From positions 1 through 64,000 of the forward strand of contig NZ_JAHHZS010000010.1 of NCBI RefSeq assembly GCF_022606295.1: 64,000 bases of DNA, in the 5' to 3' direction. The stretch is from Arthrobacter bambusae (GTDB lineage: Bacteria; Actinomycetota; Actinomycetes; Actinomycetales; Micrococcaceae). Position numbers and translations under genes: made by a program. The notes below the pieces were generated by a model that saw only the letters and a program-made list of their open reading frames with translations, did no database searches and was not told where the DNA came from. Each line of letters opens with the position of its first letter. Position 1 is the first letter of the stretch. Positions 1 through 7,794 of this stretch are shown one piece after another.

Positions 1-891
1 ATCCATCAGACGGTAGTACGCGGAGTTGTCGATGCCCTTGAAGGACAGCGTCGGGCCCAAATGGTTGCCCTCGGCCGTGTGGTTGTACACCACGTCAAGA
101 ATGACCTCGATGCCGGCCCGGTGAAGGGAACGCACCATGGCCTTGAAATCCTGGACCTGCTGGCCGGTATCGCCCTTGGAACTGTAGCTGTTGTGCGGGG
201 CGAAGAACCCGATGGTGTTGTAACCCCAGTAATTGTTCAACCCCTTGTCCTGCAGGATGCCGTCGTTCGTGAACTGGTGCACCGGCATCAGCTCGATCGC
301 CGTGACCCCCAGCTTCTGCAGATGGGAAATCACCGCCGGGTGGGCGACACCGGCATAGGTGCCGCGCTGTTCCTCCGGAACCTCCGGGTGCAGCTGGGTC
401 AGGCCCTTGACATGCGCCTCGTAAATCACGGACCGGTGATACGGGATCCGCGGAAGGTGGTCACCGTCCCAATCGAAGAACGGATTGATGACCACACCCA
501 ACATCATGTGGGGCGCGGAGTCCTTGTCGTTACGGGAGTCCGGATCACCCATGTTGTACGAGAAAAGCGCCGGATCCCAGTCGATCTGCCGGTGGATGGC
601 CTTGGCGTAAGGATCCAGGAGGAGCTTGTTGGGATTAAACCGCTGCCCGGCGGCAGGATCATACGGACCATGCACCCGGTAGCCATACTTCTGTCCGGGC
701 TGGACATGCGGAAGGTAGCAATGCCAAACATAGCCGTCCACCTCGCTGACGGTGTAGGAAACCTCTTCCCCGTCATCATCGAAGAGACACAACTCCACCT
801 TCTCCGCCTTCTCGCTGAACAACGCGAAGTTCGTTCCCGTGCCATCGAAAGTGGCACCCAACGGGTATGCGGATCCTGGCCAAACGTCCAT
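1..891 (-). CDS. glgX: Glycogen debranching enzyme GlgX, 5' part only
   Basis: The first 297 codons are present; the gene runs off the left window edge, so about 60% of the usual ~700 residues is missing. The translation begins MDVWPGSAYPLGATFDG and carries the N-terminal carbohydrate-binding (CBM48-type) start of isoamylase-like debranching enzymes, then the GH13 barrel with LNNYWGYNTIGFFAP and the conserved EVILDVVYNHTAEG (region I of GH13). GlgX hydrolyses alpha-1,6 branch points of glycogen in the cytoplasm. The start is the ATG at 889-891, preceded by an AGGAG box 5-6 bases upstream. The catalytic Asp/Glu/Asp residues lie beyond the window, so activity cannot be judged. Confidence 0.93.
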   Translation of the reverse strand, partial: MDVWPGSAYPLGATFDGTGTNFALFSEKAEKVELCLFDDDGEEVSYTVSEVDGYVWHCYLPHVQPGQKYGYRVHGPYDPAAGQRFNPNKLLLDPYAKAIHRQIDWDPALFSYNMGDPDSRNDKDSAPHMMLGVVINPFFDWDGDHLPRIPYHRSVIYEAHVKGLTQLHPEVPEEQRGTYAGVAHPAVISHLQKLGVTAIELMPVHQFTNDGILQDKGLNNYWGYNTIGFFAPHNSYSSKGDTGQQVQDFKAMVRSLHRAGIEVILDVVYNHTAEGNHLGPTLSFKGIDNSAYYRLMD

Positions 892-992
892 TCGTGCTCC
901 TATTGCTTGGTCAAACACGGAATCCGGCAGGAACCCACGCGCCTGCTCGGACCTGACCCGAATGCGGCCGGTGAGGGCGCCTTCTGTCCAAA

Positions 993-1008
993 TTACTAAG
1001 CATACTTA
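993..1008. promoter_or_regulatory. MarR-type palindromic motif upstream of glgX
   Basis: TTACTAAGCATACTTA contains a 12-base near-palindrome (TAAGCATACTTA, 10 of 12 positions symmetric) about 105 bases upstream of the glgX start. A related element lies at 2730-2745, next to the MarR gene. The rest of 892-1189 holds no gene I can support; a CCCCC/GGGGG hairpin at about 1139-1161 lies just downstream of the kinase stop but has no T-run. Confidence 0.35.
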
Positions 1009-1189
1009 CCTTACACTGTGCGTGGATACTTCAGTCCGGGAACAGGCCGAACCCGTCACCCCGGCCGGCGACGTCCACTATCCCGGCCTGGTCCACCAGT
1101 GCGGCGACGATGCCAGCCAACAGGGTCGCGAGCCAGCCGCCCCCCTTTGACTCCCGGGGGCTTGATTGCTTTCGCGATTGCTCGTTCGA

Positions 1190-2179
1190 TCAGAGCGGGA
1201 TTGGTCCAGCCGGTGGTTCCATGTGTCCTGCCTGTCTGGGCAGACGGAGTGGGTGGGTTCTGCGCGCCGGTGCCGGGTTGTATGTGTCTGTGCCGGTGGC
1301 CTCGCTAAGGCGCAGGATGATTCCGGCGGCTTTCCTGGCTGAGGGCCGTTTGAGAGGGTCGGGGTTTGTCATGTCGAGCAGTACCCTGGCCCAGCGCCTG
1401 GGCACGGTGCCGGGAACACGGGGCTCGCGCAAGGTCCTGGCGACCATCGTTTCCAAAGGTGTTCCCGGGTAGGTTTTGGTGCCGGTGAGGCATTCAAGAG
1501 CGACTACCCCGGTGGCGTAGATGTCGCTTGCCGCGGTCGGCGGGTGGCCGCGGGCCTCTTCCGGGCTCAGGTAGTGAGGTGTTCCGGCGGATGGATACCG
1601 CGCGCGGCGTCTTCCGCTGGTCGCGATTCCGAAATCCGAGAGCTTCGCCGGGCCCGCCGTGTCGTTGCCGGATGAAGCGCCGATGAGGATATTTCCGGGC
1701 TTAACGTCGTTGTGAATGATGCGTCTGAGGTGTAGATGGGCCAGTCCTTCCAGGATATCGGCCACCCATTTCGCGACGGTTGGGGGGCAGGACGGGCCAT
1801 TCTTGATGATTGACCGCAGGTCCCCGCCAGCCATTAGCTCCATCACCAAGTAGTCACGCCCCTCCCTGCCGCCCTCGGCAAGTTGGTGACGGCCGTGCCC
1901 GGCGACGCGGACAATATTCCGGTGCCGTAGCCGGCTGTGGAATTCGATCTCCCGCAGGAAAGGTTCTCCGCTGCGGGATCCCGCGGAACGGAATATCTTC
2001 AGTACCACAGAAGAGGCGTTCCAGGTATCAAAGGCCTCCAGGACGTCTGCTTCCGCTCCTCCGCCCAATGGCCGGCCAAGCCGGTAACGCCCGTCCCACA
2101 GGGAGGTCCGCGAAGAATGCACTGAGGATATTGCCGGGGGATATCTGGGTACCTGCTCTGCCGGCATCAGGACGCTCAC
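1190..2179 (-). CDS. Cytoplasmic Ser/Thr protein kinase (Hanks type)
   Basis: A 329-residue protein kinase: glycine loop GGGAEADV (39-46), ATP-binding Lys61 in VVLK, catalytic loop HNDVKPGN (156-163), DFG at 182-184, SPE in place of APE at 205-207 and the D-Y/A-G-V subdomain IX around 219-224. No transmembrane helix or PASTA repeats follow the kinase domain, so it is a soluble kinase, unlike PknB. The HRD arginine is Asn, which suggests a non-RD kinase not needing activation-loop phosphorylation. The ATG overlaps the stop of the upstream gene (ATGA), so the two are translationally coupled and the upstream protein is a likely partner or substrate. Target unknown. Confidence 0.9.
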   Translation of the reverse strand: MSVLMPAEQVPRYPPAISSVHSSRTSLWDGRYRLGRPLGGGAEADVLEAFDTWNASSVVLKIFRSAGSRSGEPFLREIEFHSRLRHRNIVRVAGHGRHQLAEGGREGRDYLVMELMAGGDLRSIIKNGPSCPPTVAKWVADILEGLAHLHLRRIIHNDVKPGNILIGASSGNDTAGPAKLSDFGIATSGRRRARYPSAGTPHYLSPEEARGHPPTAASDIYATGVVALECLTGTKTYPGTPLETMVARTLREPRVPGTVPRRWARVLLDMTNPDPLKRPSARKAAGIILRLSEATGTDTYNPAPARRTHPLRLPRQAGHMEPPAGPIPL

Positions 2180-2679
2180 CTGAGCAGGGTTTCGATCTTG
2201 GAACCGTTCAACCCGGACGCAAGCGCCAGTTCCCCGTACTCCACCCCCGAACCACGAGCCTGGTGCACCGCATGTTCCAGTGCCGCCCGCGCTGCCTCCA
2301 TCTGCAGTTCCAGCGTCTGGACCCTGGCTGATGCCGATAACACGGCACCTAACAGATCACCGACCTCGGCAAAAATCCGCAACCCGCACCCGCAAGTCCA
2401 TTCAGGCCACTCGGGTTCCACCGATATCCAGGCCTGCGGCGGAGTTCCTCCTGCGAGACTAAGCGTCATGGCACTCCCGCAGTGAGACGGCCTGTCGACC
2501 ACCGGCGTTCCGGCGCCGTGTCCGTGCCCACCGTGCCCGTGAACGACGTATGCCTGATGGTCGAAACGGTCAGGGTCTTCGACCACCAGCGCGAGAACCT
2601 GATGGTCCGCCTCCGGCTGAGCCCCGATAGCCGGCGAATCCAGTTCGTCGCTGTCCGGGCTTTCCGTAACTGCCGTCAT
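2176..2679 (-). CDS. Hypothetical protein coupled to the kinase, possible metal site
   Basis: 167 residues; family not recognised. Visible parts: an acidic N-terminus, a His-rich stretch HGHGGHGHG (47-55), H66/C67 and CGC at 96-98 (a possible zinc or other metal site), a predicted amphipathic helix at about 105-140, and a C-terminal segment (148-166, YGELALASGLNGSKIETLLR-like) that looks like a small helix-turn-helix. It is the first gene of a two-gene operon with the Ser/Thr kinase (4-base ATGA overlap). The promoter region contains a MarR-like palindrome. A regulatory or scaffold role with the kinase is plausible but unproven. Confidence 0.7.
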   Translation of the reverse strand: MTAVTESPDSDELDSPAIGAQPEADHQVLALVVEDPDRFDHQAYVVHGHGGHGHGAGTPVVDRPSHCGSAMTLSLAGGTPPQAWISVEPEWPEWTCGCGLRIFAEVGDLLGAVLSASARVQTLELQMEAARAALEHAVHQARGSGVEYGELALASGLNGSKIETLLR

Positions 2680-2729
2680 AACAATCTCCTGGATAGTACA
2701 TATAGCAAGTAGCTTGATGGACTATTTAT

Positions 2730-2745
2730 AAGTGAGCTTACTAAG
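2730..2745. promoter_or_regulatory. MarR-type palindromic motif between the kinase operon and marR
   Basis: AAGTGAGCTTACTAAG contains AGTGAGCTTACT, a 10-of-12 palindrome. Its reverse complement matches the element upstream of glgX (993-1008) at about 12 of 15 positions. It lies about 50-65 bases upstream of the kinase operon and just past the stop of the MarR gene (2769-3269), the obvious candidate binder. Confidence 0.4.
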
Positions 2746-2768
2746 ATTGTCCAGCCGGGGTCAGGAGC

Positions 2769-3269
2769 TTATTCGTCGATGGTGTCGACAGCTGTTTGCA
2801 TGCGCCGCAGGAAGTCGATGATGACCCGGACTTCCCCGGCATCAAAGGAACGAGCCACTTCAATCATCCGGGAATGCATTCCACCCAAGGTGCTGCGCAC
2901 TTCATGGTCGGATCCCGGGGTGGGGCGGAGGATCAGGGCCCGGCGATCGCTGGGATGGGGCTCGCGCCGGACATTTCCGGACGCCACGAGCCGGTCTATC
3001 AGTGCCGTCATCGAAGCGGAGGTGACGCCCAGCCAGGCTGCCAGTTCCTTCGGGCTGACGGCACGCTCTTGGTGTTCGGCTTCGAGCAGGTACCTTAACG
3101 CCAGTAAATCCGTCTCGCCCATCCCCATCGAGGTGCGGGTCCGTCGTCGCATCGCAGCCTCCGACGCCCGGTAGTCCCGGAGGGCGTTCAGCAGGTCAAC
3201 CGGTCCCGGGTCGGCTTCTTCGGATTCGTACCAATAACCATCGTGAACCTTCCGCGTGTCCTCGGCCAC
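2769..3269 (-). CDS. MarR-family transcriptional regulator
   Basis: 166 residues with a central winged helix-turn-helix (about 50-115): LRYLLEAEHQERAVSPKELAAWLGVTSASMTALIDRLVASG, split here over the two DNA-binding helices, then the typical wing ending SDRRALIL. Flanking helices form the dimer interface. No cysteine redox switch is visible. It lies 89 bases upstream of the kinase operon on the same strand. Two similar palindromes, at 2730-2745 and in the glgX promoter, suggest it may control both; ligand unknown. Confidence 0.85.
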   Translation of the reverse strand: MAEDTRKVHDGYWYESEEADPGPVDLLNALRDYRASEAAMRRRTRTSMGMGETDLLALRYLLEAEHQERAVSPKELAAWLGVTSASMTALIDRLVASGNVRREPHPSDRRALILRPTPGSDHEVRSTLGGMHSRMIEVARSFDAGEVRVIIDFLRRMQTAVDTIDE

Positions 3270-3570
3270 GTCATTCCCTTAAGTAGGTAGCTCGATCGTC
3301 TAACTATTTAATCGTACGACAAGCGTGTCACGGTCTTCTTGCTGCCGTTGGGGTTCTGGCTTGGATCGGCAGCCGACCGTTTGCGGTAGACCAGGGCAAC
3401 CAGTCACGGCGAGGTGATATGAGCTGGCCGTGAAAGGGTCAGGGGTACGACGGTTTGTTTCCCGATCGGCGCGGGTCGGATGAAGCCTCAGGGCAAGAAA
3501 ACCACCCGAATATTCACCACCCTTAGGAACCTTCATGGCTTGAGCATCGCCGCCGGAGTACCGTGATGCC
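3270..3570. other. Non-coding interval between divergent marR and SOUL genes
   Basis: About 300 bases without a convincing gene. The reading frame on the minus strand here has atypical codon use and no family resemblance. The marR-proximal part (3280-3318) is AT-rich (AAGTAGGTAGCTCGATCG, then TATTTAATCG) and likely holds the marR promoter. Confidence 0.5.
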
Positions 3571-4149
3571 ATGACGGCGCAGCAGCCCTATCAGATTGTG
3601 CGAAGCTACGACGATTTTGAGGTTCGAAGATATCCTGAGCATCTATTGGCCGAGGTCATTGTGGAAGGCACTTTTGAAGAGGCCGGCAACCGTGCGTTCC
3701 GTTACCTGTTTTCCTATATCAGCGGAGAGAACCGCTCCAAGCAGAAAGTAGCGATGACAGCGCCGGTGGTTCAGGACGCGGCTTCTGAAAAGATCGCGAT
3801 GACTGCTCCGGTCGTGCAGCAGGGAATCGAAAGGCAGCCGGGTGAGGAGCAGAAATTCCGGATTGCTTTTGTTCTGCCGGAAGGCTTCACCATCGAGAAC
3901 GCGCCCGTCCCCACCGACCCGAATGTGCACTTGCGGACAGTTCCCGAAAGCCTTGCCGCGGCGATCCGTTACAGCGGGCGCTGGAGTGCGGTGAGCTATC
4001 AGCGCCATCTTGAGAAGCTAAGAAGCGCTTTGAAGGCGGCTGGACTCACCCCTGCCGGGACTCCGCGATTCGCGCGGTTTGATCCACCGTTCAAGCCATG
4101 GTTCATGCGACGCAACGAGATAGCCATTGACCTGAAGACCCCTGGCTGA
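3571..4149 (+). CDS. SOUL haem-binding family protein
   Basis: 192 residues, the full length of a SOUL/HBP domain. It starts with YQIVRSYDDFEVRRYPEHLLA, contains the family signature KVAMTAPV and a second KIAMTAPVV, and ends with FMRRNEIAIDL. SOUL proteins bind haem or tetrapyrroles in the cytoplasm; bacterial roles are poorly defined. No signal peptide is seen. It stands alone, divergent from marR. The ATG was chosen because the fold begins immediately after it; a GGAG lies about 14 bases upstream. Confidence 0.85.
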   Translation: MTAQQPYQIVRSYDDFEVRRYPEHLLAEVIVEGTFEEAGNRAFRYLFSYISGENRSKQKVAMTAPVVQDAASEKIAMTAPVVQQGIERQPGEEQKFRIAFVLPEGFTIENAPVPTDPNVHLRTVPESLAAAIRYSGRWSAVSYQRHLEKLRSALKAAGLTPAGTPRFARFDPPFKPWFMRRNEIAIDLKTPG

Positions 4150-4315
4150 GCGGGTCAGGGGAATGTCCCCGTTCGTTCTTTGTGTCAGGACCCTGGTGTC
4201 CGGTACATATGTGCTCGTCTGCGGTTGCTACCTCGCGGCCCAGACAAGCGTCCAAGGCGGCAGGGAAATGATCTGTGCGTTGATGTGGCGCATTCCTTGA
4301 ATTATTCGCCTTGGC

Positions 4316-4735
4316 TTAGCCCTGACCGGACGCGTGCTCTATGCAATACGGAGTCCAAGGCCTTGCCTCCAGGCGACCCTCCGCGATGGGCTTGCCGCAC
4401 ACGGCGCACAGTCCGTAACTCCCGCTGGCAATCCGCAGCAAAGCGGCCTCGATCTGTTCCAGGCCCACACGGCTCTGCTCCATGAGTGCGGAAGCCTGGG
4501 AAAGTTCGAAGGCGATCGTGCTCCCTTCCGGATCGTGTTCGTCGTCGACGTTCGCGTCCTGCCTGGCGACGTTTACCGACGTGATGTCCCCAAGGAGGGC
4601 TTTCAAGAGCGCAACCTTGCGGTCACGTTCCTCCTCAAGGAGTACTCGGAACCGCTTCGCATCGACCATGGGACGAAAGGCTACCGCACAGTTGAGCTCC
4701 TGCTGGTTGTCGTAGTTCGGGTCCGTAGTGCTCAA
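4316..4735 (-). CDS. TraR/DksA-family zinc-finger protein
   Basis: 139 residues: an N-terminal helical hairpin (about 25-100, ERDRKVALLKALLGD to GLEQIEAALLRIASGSYG) and a C-terminal zinc finger C110-x2-C113-x17-C131-x2-H134. The fourth ligand is His rather than Cys. DksA-like proteins reach into the RNA polymerase secondary channel to modulate stringent-response transcription. The acidic tip residues of E. coli DksA are not clearly conserved, so the mechanism is uncertain. The first 22 residues are less conserved; an internal start at Met23 is possible. Confidence 0.85.
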   Translation of the reverse strand: MSTTDPNYDNQQELNCAVAFRPMVDAKRFRVLLEEERDRKVALLKALLGDITSVNVARQDANVDDEHDPEGSTIAFELSQASALMEQSRVGLEQIEAALLRIASGSYGLCAVCGKPIAEGRLEARPWTPYCIEHASGQG

Positions 4736-4826
4736 AATCCGGCGCGGGGTGCCGGTGTGTGGGATCCGGTGCAGCGCACACCGTCCCAGGAATGCTCAAC
4801 ATGTGATCGATTGCCGGCTGTGACGC

Positions 4827-5885
4827 CTACCGCGGGTCGGGCCGGGCTTCGGTTGGAGTCCATCCCAGAGCTGGACCGAGTTTGGTGGCGATGTCGGTGA
4901 GGATCTGGATGTAATCCTCGTGGTCGAAGCTGAAGGGCAGCGCAAACGCCACCTCGTCGACTTCTCGAAATCCTGCGTGTGCGTATAGCTGCTCGGCGAT
5001 CTCGTCGCTGGTACCGATCAGATCCGCGGCGAACAGCATGCCCCTTGCCCCTTGCGGCGCCTGCGTGCGGGGGGTGCGTTCATCGACATACCGCCGGTAT
5101 TTGTCCCGCTGACCCGGCGAAGCGGAATCAGTTGGGATCACCACCAGGCCCTGCGACACACGGGCCTGTCCGTGGGCCGGGGCTGACGATTCAGCGGCTT
5201 CACGGAAGGCGCGAATCTGCGACTGCTGGATTCGGGCAAAGTCCGGTTCTTGATCCGCTTCCGGAAAGATGACGCTGCTGGAGAGCAGATTGAACCCGTT
5301 TGCCCCGGCCCAGACGGCCGACTTCCTGCTGGCCGCCCCATACCAAAGGCGATCCCGGAGCCCGGCAGAGTGCGGCTCGACGCGGTTGGAGAATTCCTCG
5401 ACTACACCCTGCCTGCCGGAAAAGTCCCGCACCTTTTCCCCCGCGATCAGACGGGCAAATCGGTTCAGGCGCCCGTAGCTGAAATCCTCCAGCTCGGAGG
5501 AATCCGGGTACAGCTCGTGCTTCACTGTGTCGTAGTGCATCGGTTCACCCACGCTCAGCCCCGGATTGATGCGTCCCCCGGCGAGCAGATCCACGGTGGC
5601 CAGGTCTTCGGCAAGGCGCAAGGGGTTTTCCCAGCCCAGCGGGGTTACCGCGGTTCCAAGCTCGATCCGTGAGGTGCGCTGGCTGGCGGCGGCCATTATC
5701 GCGATGGGGGAGGAGATTCCGAACTGCAGGTGACGGTGCCGCAGCCACGCGCTGTCGAATCCGAGGCGTTCGCCAAGTTCGATGATCTGTAGTGTGGATT
5801 CGTGGCCCGAGGCGGGATCCGCCGGATCGAAAAGGCCGATGGTGAGGAATCCAAGTTTGCGTAAGGGACGTGAGGTGTCGGGCAT
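4827..5885 (-). CDS. LLM-class flavin-dependent oxidoreductase
   Basis: 352 residues of a luciferase-like monooxygenase (TIM barrel, binding FMNH2 or F420). Typical blocks: ERLGFDSAWLRHRHLQFG near the N-terminus, RIELGTAVTPLGWENPLRLAEDLATVD, GRINPGLSVG and a C-terminal IGTSDEIAEQL. Start ATG has AAGGA four bases upstream. It stands alone. Substrate and cofactor choice cannot be read from the sequence. Confidence 0.88.
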   Translation of the reverse strand: MPDTSRPLRKLGFLTIGLFDPADPASGHESTLQIIELGERLGFDSAWLRHRHLQFGISSPIAIMAAASQRTSRIELGTAVTPLGWENPLRLAEDLATVDLLAGGRINPGLSVGEPMHYDTVKHELYPDSSELEDFSYGRLNRFARLIAGEKVRDFSGRQGVVEEFSNRVEPHSAGLRDRLWYGAASRKSAVWAGANGFNLLSSSVIFPEADQEPDFARIQQSQIRAFREAAESSAPAHGQARVSQGLVVIPTDSASPGQRDKYRRYVDERTPRTQAPQGARGMLFAADLIGTSDEIAEQLYAHAGFREVDEVAFALPFSFDHEDYIQILTDIATKLGPALGWTPTEARPDPR

Positions 5886-6727
5886 GGCTTCCTTCAGGAT
5901 CGGATTCGGCTGATCTCAGAATATGCGCCGGGACCTGCGGGTTCGTCTGACAATGGCGGGAGGTTACCCTTCGTGTCGGCTGTGGTGAGTGGTGCCATGT
6001 CGCCGGCATCGAACGCCTGCCGGAGACGGAGTTCCCTTCACAGGGTGCCCGGGAACCGTCTTTGGACAGCGGTTGGAACTCCTGCGTCATGGTCGAACCG
6101 AAGCGCCAAATGGAGTTGGACCGGAACCACATCGCGCACAGCGCTGGACGGATCAGCGAGTCCGTAAACGGCGAGTCGCAGTGTTGTGCCCGGGAAGCGC
6201 AAGCTGAAAGTTTGCGCATGTTTTCCTTCGACATATCCGGGCATGACGAAGGAGATCCGGTGCGGAAAGATCGTAGGTCCGGCCGATTCGGGCTGTCGTC
6301 CATCCTGGTTGGCGTCGGCACTGTTCTCCGCCTAGGCGCATTCGGTTCCGCGATCACCGCAGGACCGGCACTGGGCGCGGTGAGGACCGCGACCGTGCCG
6401 GTGGGCGAGACGGTGATCGGATGGGCGTCCAGCCCGAGAGCTACTTCCAGTCAGCGGGCCGATCCTTGAGTCGGCGGATGCGTTGGAGCGATGGCCGTCG
6501 ACATGCTCAGGGCAACGAAGAACTTCCTTGAAACCCCGGCAGTCTCCTCGAGTGCCTGCTGCGAAATGCCGCATTCCTGGCGACGCGCTGGAACCCGGTT
6601 CGAACCCACCTCGGGCACAGCGTTTTGGCAACAAGCGGCCGAGATCCTATCGCCGGCCTCGGACAGGCGCAGGTGTGCTCTGACTGCGGCGCAGCACGTG
6701 AAGGTTCCCGAGCGTTGTTTCCGAGGT
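5886..6727. other. Degraded interval without an intact gene
   Basis: About 840 bases with many short overlapping frames on both strands and none with a recognisable full domain or consistent codon use. One fragment on the minus strand resembles a helix-turn-helix (see 6508-6585). The stretch looks like decayed coding DNA rather than a regulatory region. Confidence 0.4.
6508..6585 (-). pseudogene. Fragment of an Xre/HipB-type helix-turn-helix protein
   Basis: One minus-strand frame reads RRQECGISQQALEETAGVSR followed by KFFVAL, close to the HTH of HipB-like antitoxins (R-x-x-x-G-lSQ-x-x-LAe-x-aGVSRkfi-x-xLE). No start, no remaining domain and no adjacent toxin gene are visible, so it is at most a relic. 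Confidence 0.3.
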
Positions 6728-7639
6728 TTAGTTTCGGGATGTTCTTGGGCTACGAACGAGCCGCACGAGCTCTGCTTCTGGACCTGATAGTTGACGGGGG
6801 CCGTTCCACACCGCACGCAGCGCCCGATGAAGGACAAGGTCCTGGACGGGGACGATCTTTAGTTCCCCGGTGTTTACTTGGTCTGCCACTGCAAGGGTGC
6901 TCATCACTGAAGGACCCATGCCGGCCAAAACGCTTGTACGGATGGCGGCCGCGCTGCCAAGTTCCAGCAAGGGAGCCGCACGCGGGTACTCGGCCAATGC
7001 GAGGTCAAGCGTGATCCGGGTGCCAGACCCCGGTTCGCGGACCAGCAATGATGTTGATGCCAGCTCGGCAATGGAGATTGGCTCCCGCCGTCGGGTCCAC
7101 GGGTGTTTGGGGTGGACGACGACGACGAGTTCGTCGCGCGCCACGGTGAGGCTGTGCAGGGTGCGGGGGATGGTTGGGGATTCCACGAAGCCGATATCGC
7201 AGGCTCCGCTGGTCACATCCTCGAAAACCTGCGCGGAATTGTGGACAAGCAGGTGTATTCGCACTTCGGGGTGCAGCCTTCCAAAGGTGCCAAGCCAACC
7301 GGGTACCAGGTGCTCGGCGACAGTCATGCTTGCGGATACCGTCAGTGCGGTCCGTCTCTCGGCGCGCAGGGAATCGGTGGCCTGCAACATCTGCCGTGTT
7401 TCCGCAAGGATTCTACGCGCCCAGTGGGCCACGACTGTGCCTTGGGGGGTGAGCGTGGAGCCTGTTGGACTGCGCTGCAGCAGGGTCATGCCCAGCTGGC
7501 GCTCCATCACCCTGATCGATCGGCTCGCGTTGGGTTGGGCAAGGCCAGCTTGCCGGCTGGCTGCGCTGAGGCTTCCGTAATCATCCACGCCAACCACTAG
7601 TTCGAGCACGGTCAGATCGGGCCACTTTGCCATGCGCAA
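6728..7639 (-). CDS. LysR-family regulator (YeiE-like by context)
   Basis: 303 residues: N-terminal HTH (about 8-66; VDDYGSLSAASRQAGLAQPNASRSIRVMERQLG) and a periplasmic-binding-fold effector domain from about 95 on (ALTVSASMTVAEHLVPGWL). It is divergent from the YeiH-type exporter at 7795-8862, the usual LysR/YeiH arrangement, and a perfect inverted repeat lies in the shared promoter (7665-7682). It probably senses a sulfur-related small molecule; that ligand is inference from the partner. Confidence 0.88.
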   Translation of the reverse strand: MRMAKWPDLTVLELVVGVDDYGSLSAASRQAGLAQPNASRSIRVMERQLGMTLLQRSPTGSTLTPQGTVVAHWARRILAETRQMLQATDSLRAERRTALTVSASMTVAEHLVPGWLGTFGRLHPEVRIHLLVHNSAQVFEDVTSGACDIGFVESPTIPRTLHSLTVARDELVVVVHPKHPWTRRREPISIAELASTSLLVREPGSGTRITLDLALAEYPRAAPLLELGSAAAIRTSVLAGMGPSVMSTLAVADQVNTGELKIVPVQDLVLHRALRAVWNGPRQLSGPEAELVRLVRSPRTSRN

Positions 7640-7664
7640 AGCATATAACAGGGAGAATAGTGAT

Positions 7665-7682
7665 GCGATATTGATATATCGC
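7665..7682. promoter_or_regulatory. Inverted repeat in the LysR/YeiH divergent promoter
   Basis: GCGATAT-TGAT-ATATCGC: two perfect 7-base arms with a 4-base centre, located 26 bases upstream of the lysR start and about 110 bases upstream of the yeiH start. It contains a T-N11-A-type core expected for LysR regulators. Likely the autoregulatory/activator site. Confidence 0.55.
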
Positions 7683-7794
7683 TATGCCAAGAAAGCGGCT
7701 ATCCCAGCACATGATCCGGGCCGAGAATTGGGGGAGAGGAGGAGATCCAGCCAGGGCCTGGCGCACGCCGGCTCCGGGAGGATCACAGACAAGC

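Noticed and set aside
61..999. Long plus-strand reading frame at the left edge
   Set aside because: It is the opposite-strand shadow of glgX, whose minus-strand translation shows the GH13 blocks.
3300..3572. 90-codon minus-strand frame between marR and the SOUL gene
   Set aside because: No domain, unusual composition, no ribosome site, and it covers the SOUL promoter.
5545..6357. 270-codon minus-strand frame
   Set aside because: Most of it overlaps the LLM oxidoreductase out of frame; the rest has no family resemblance.
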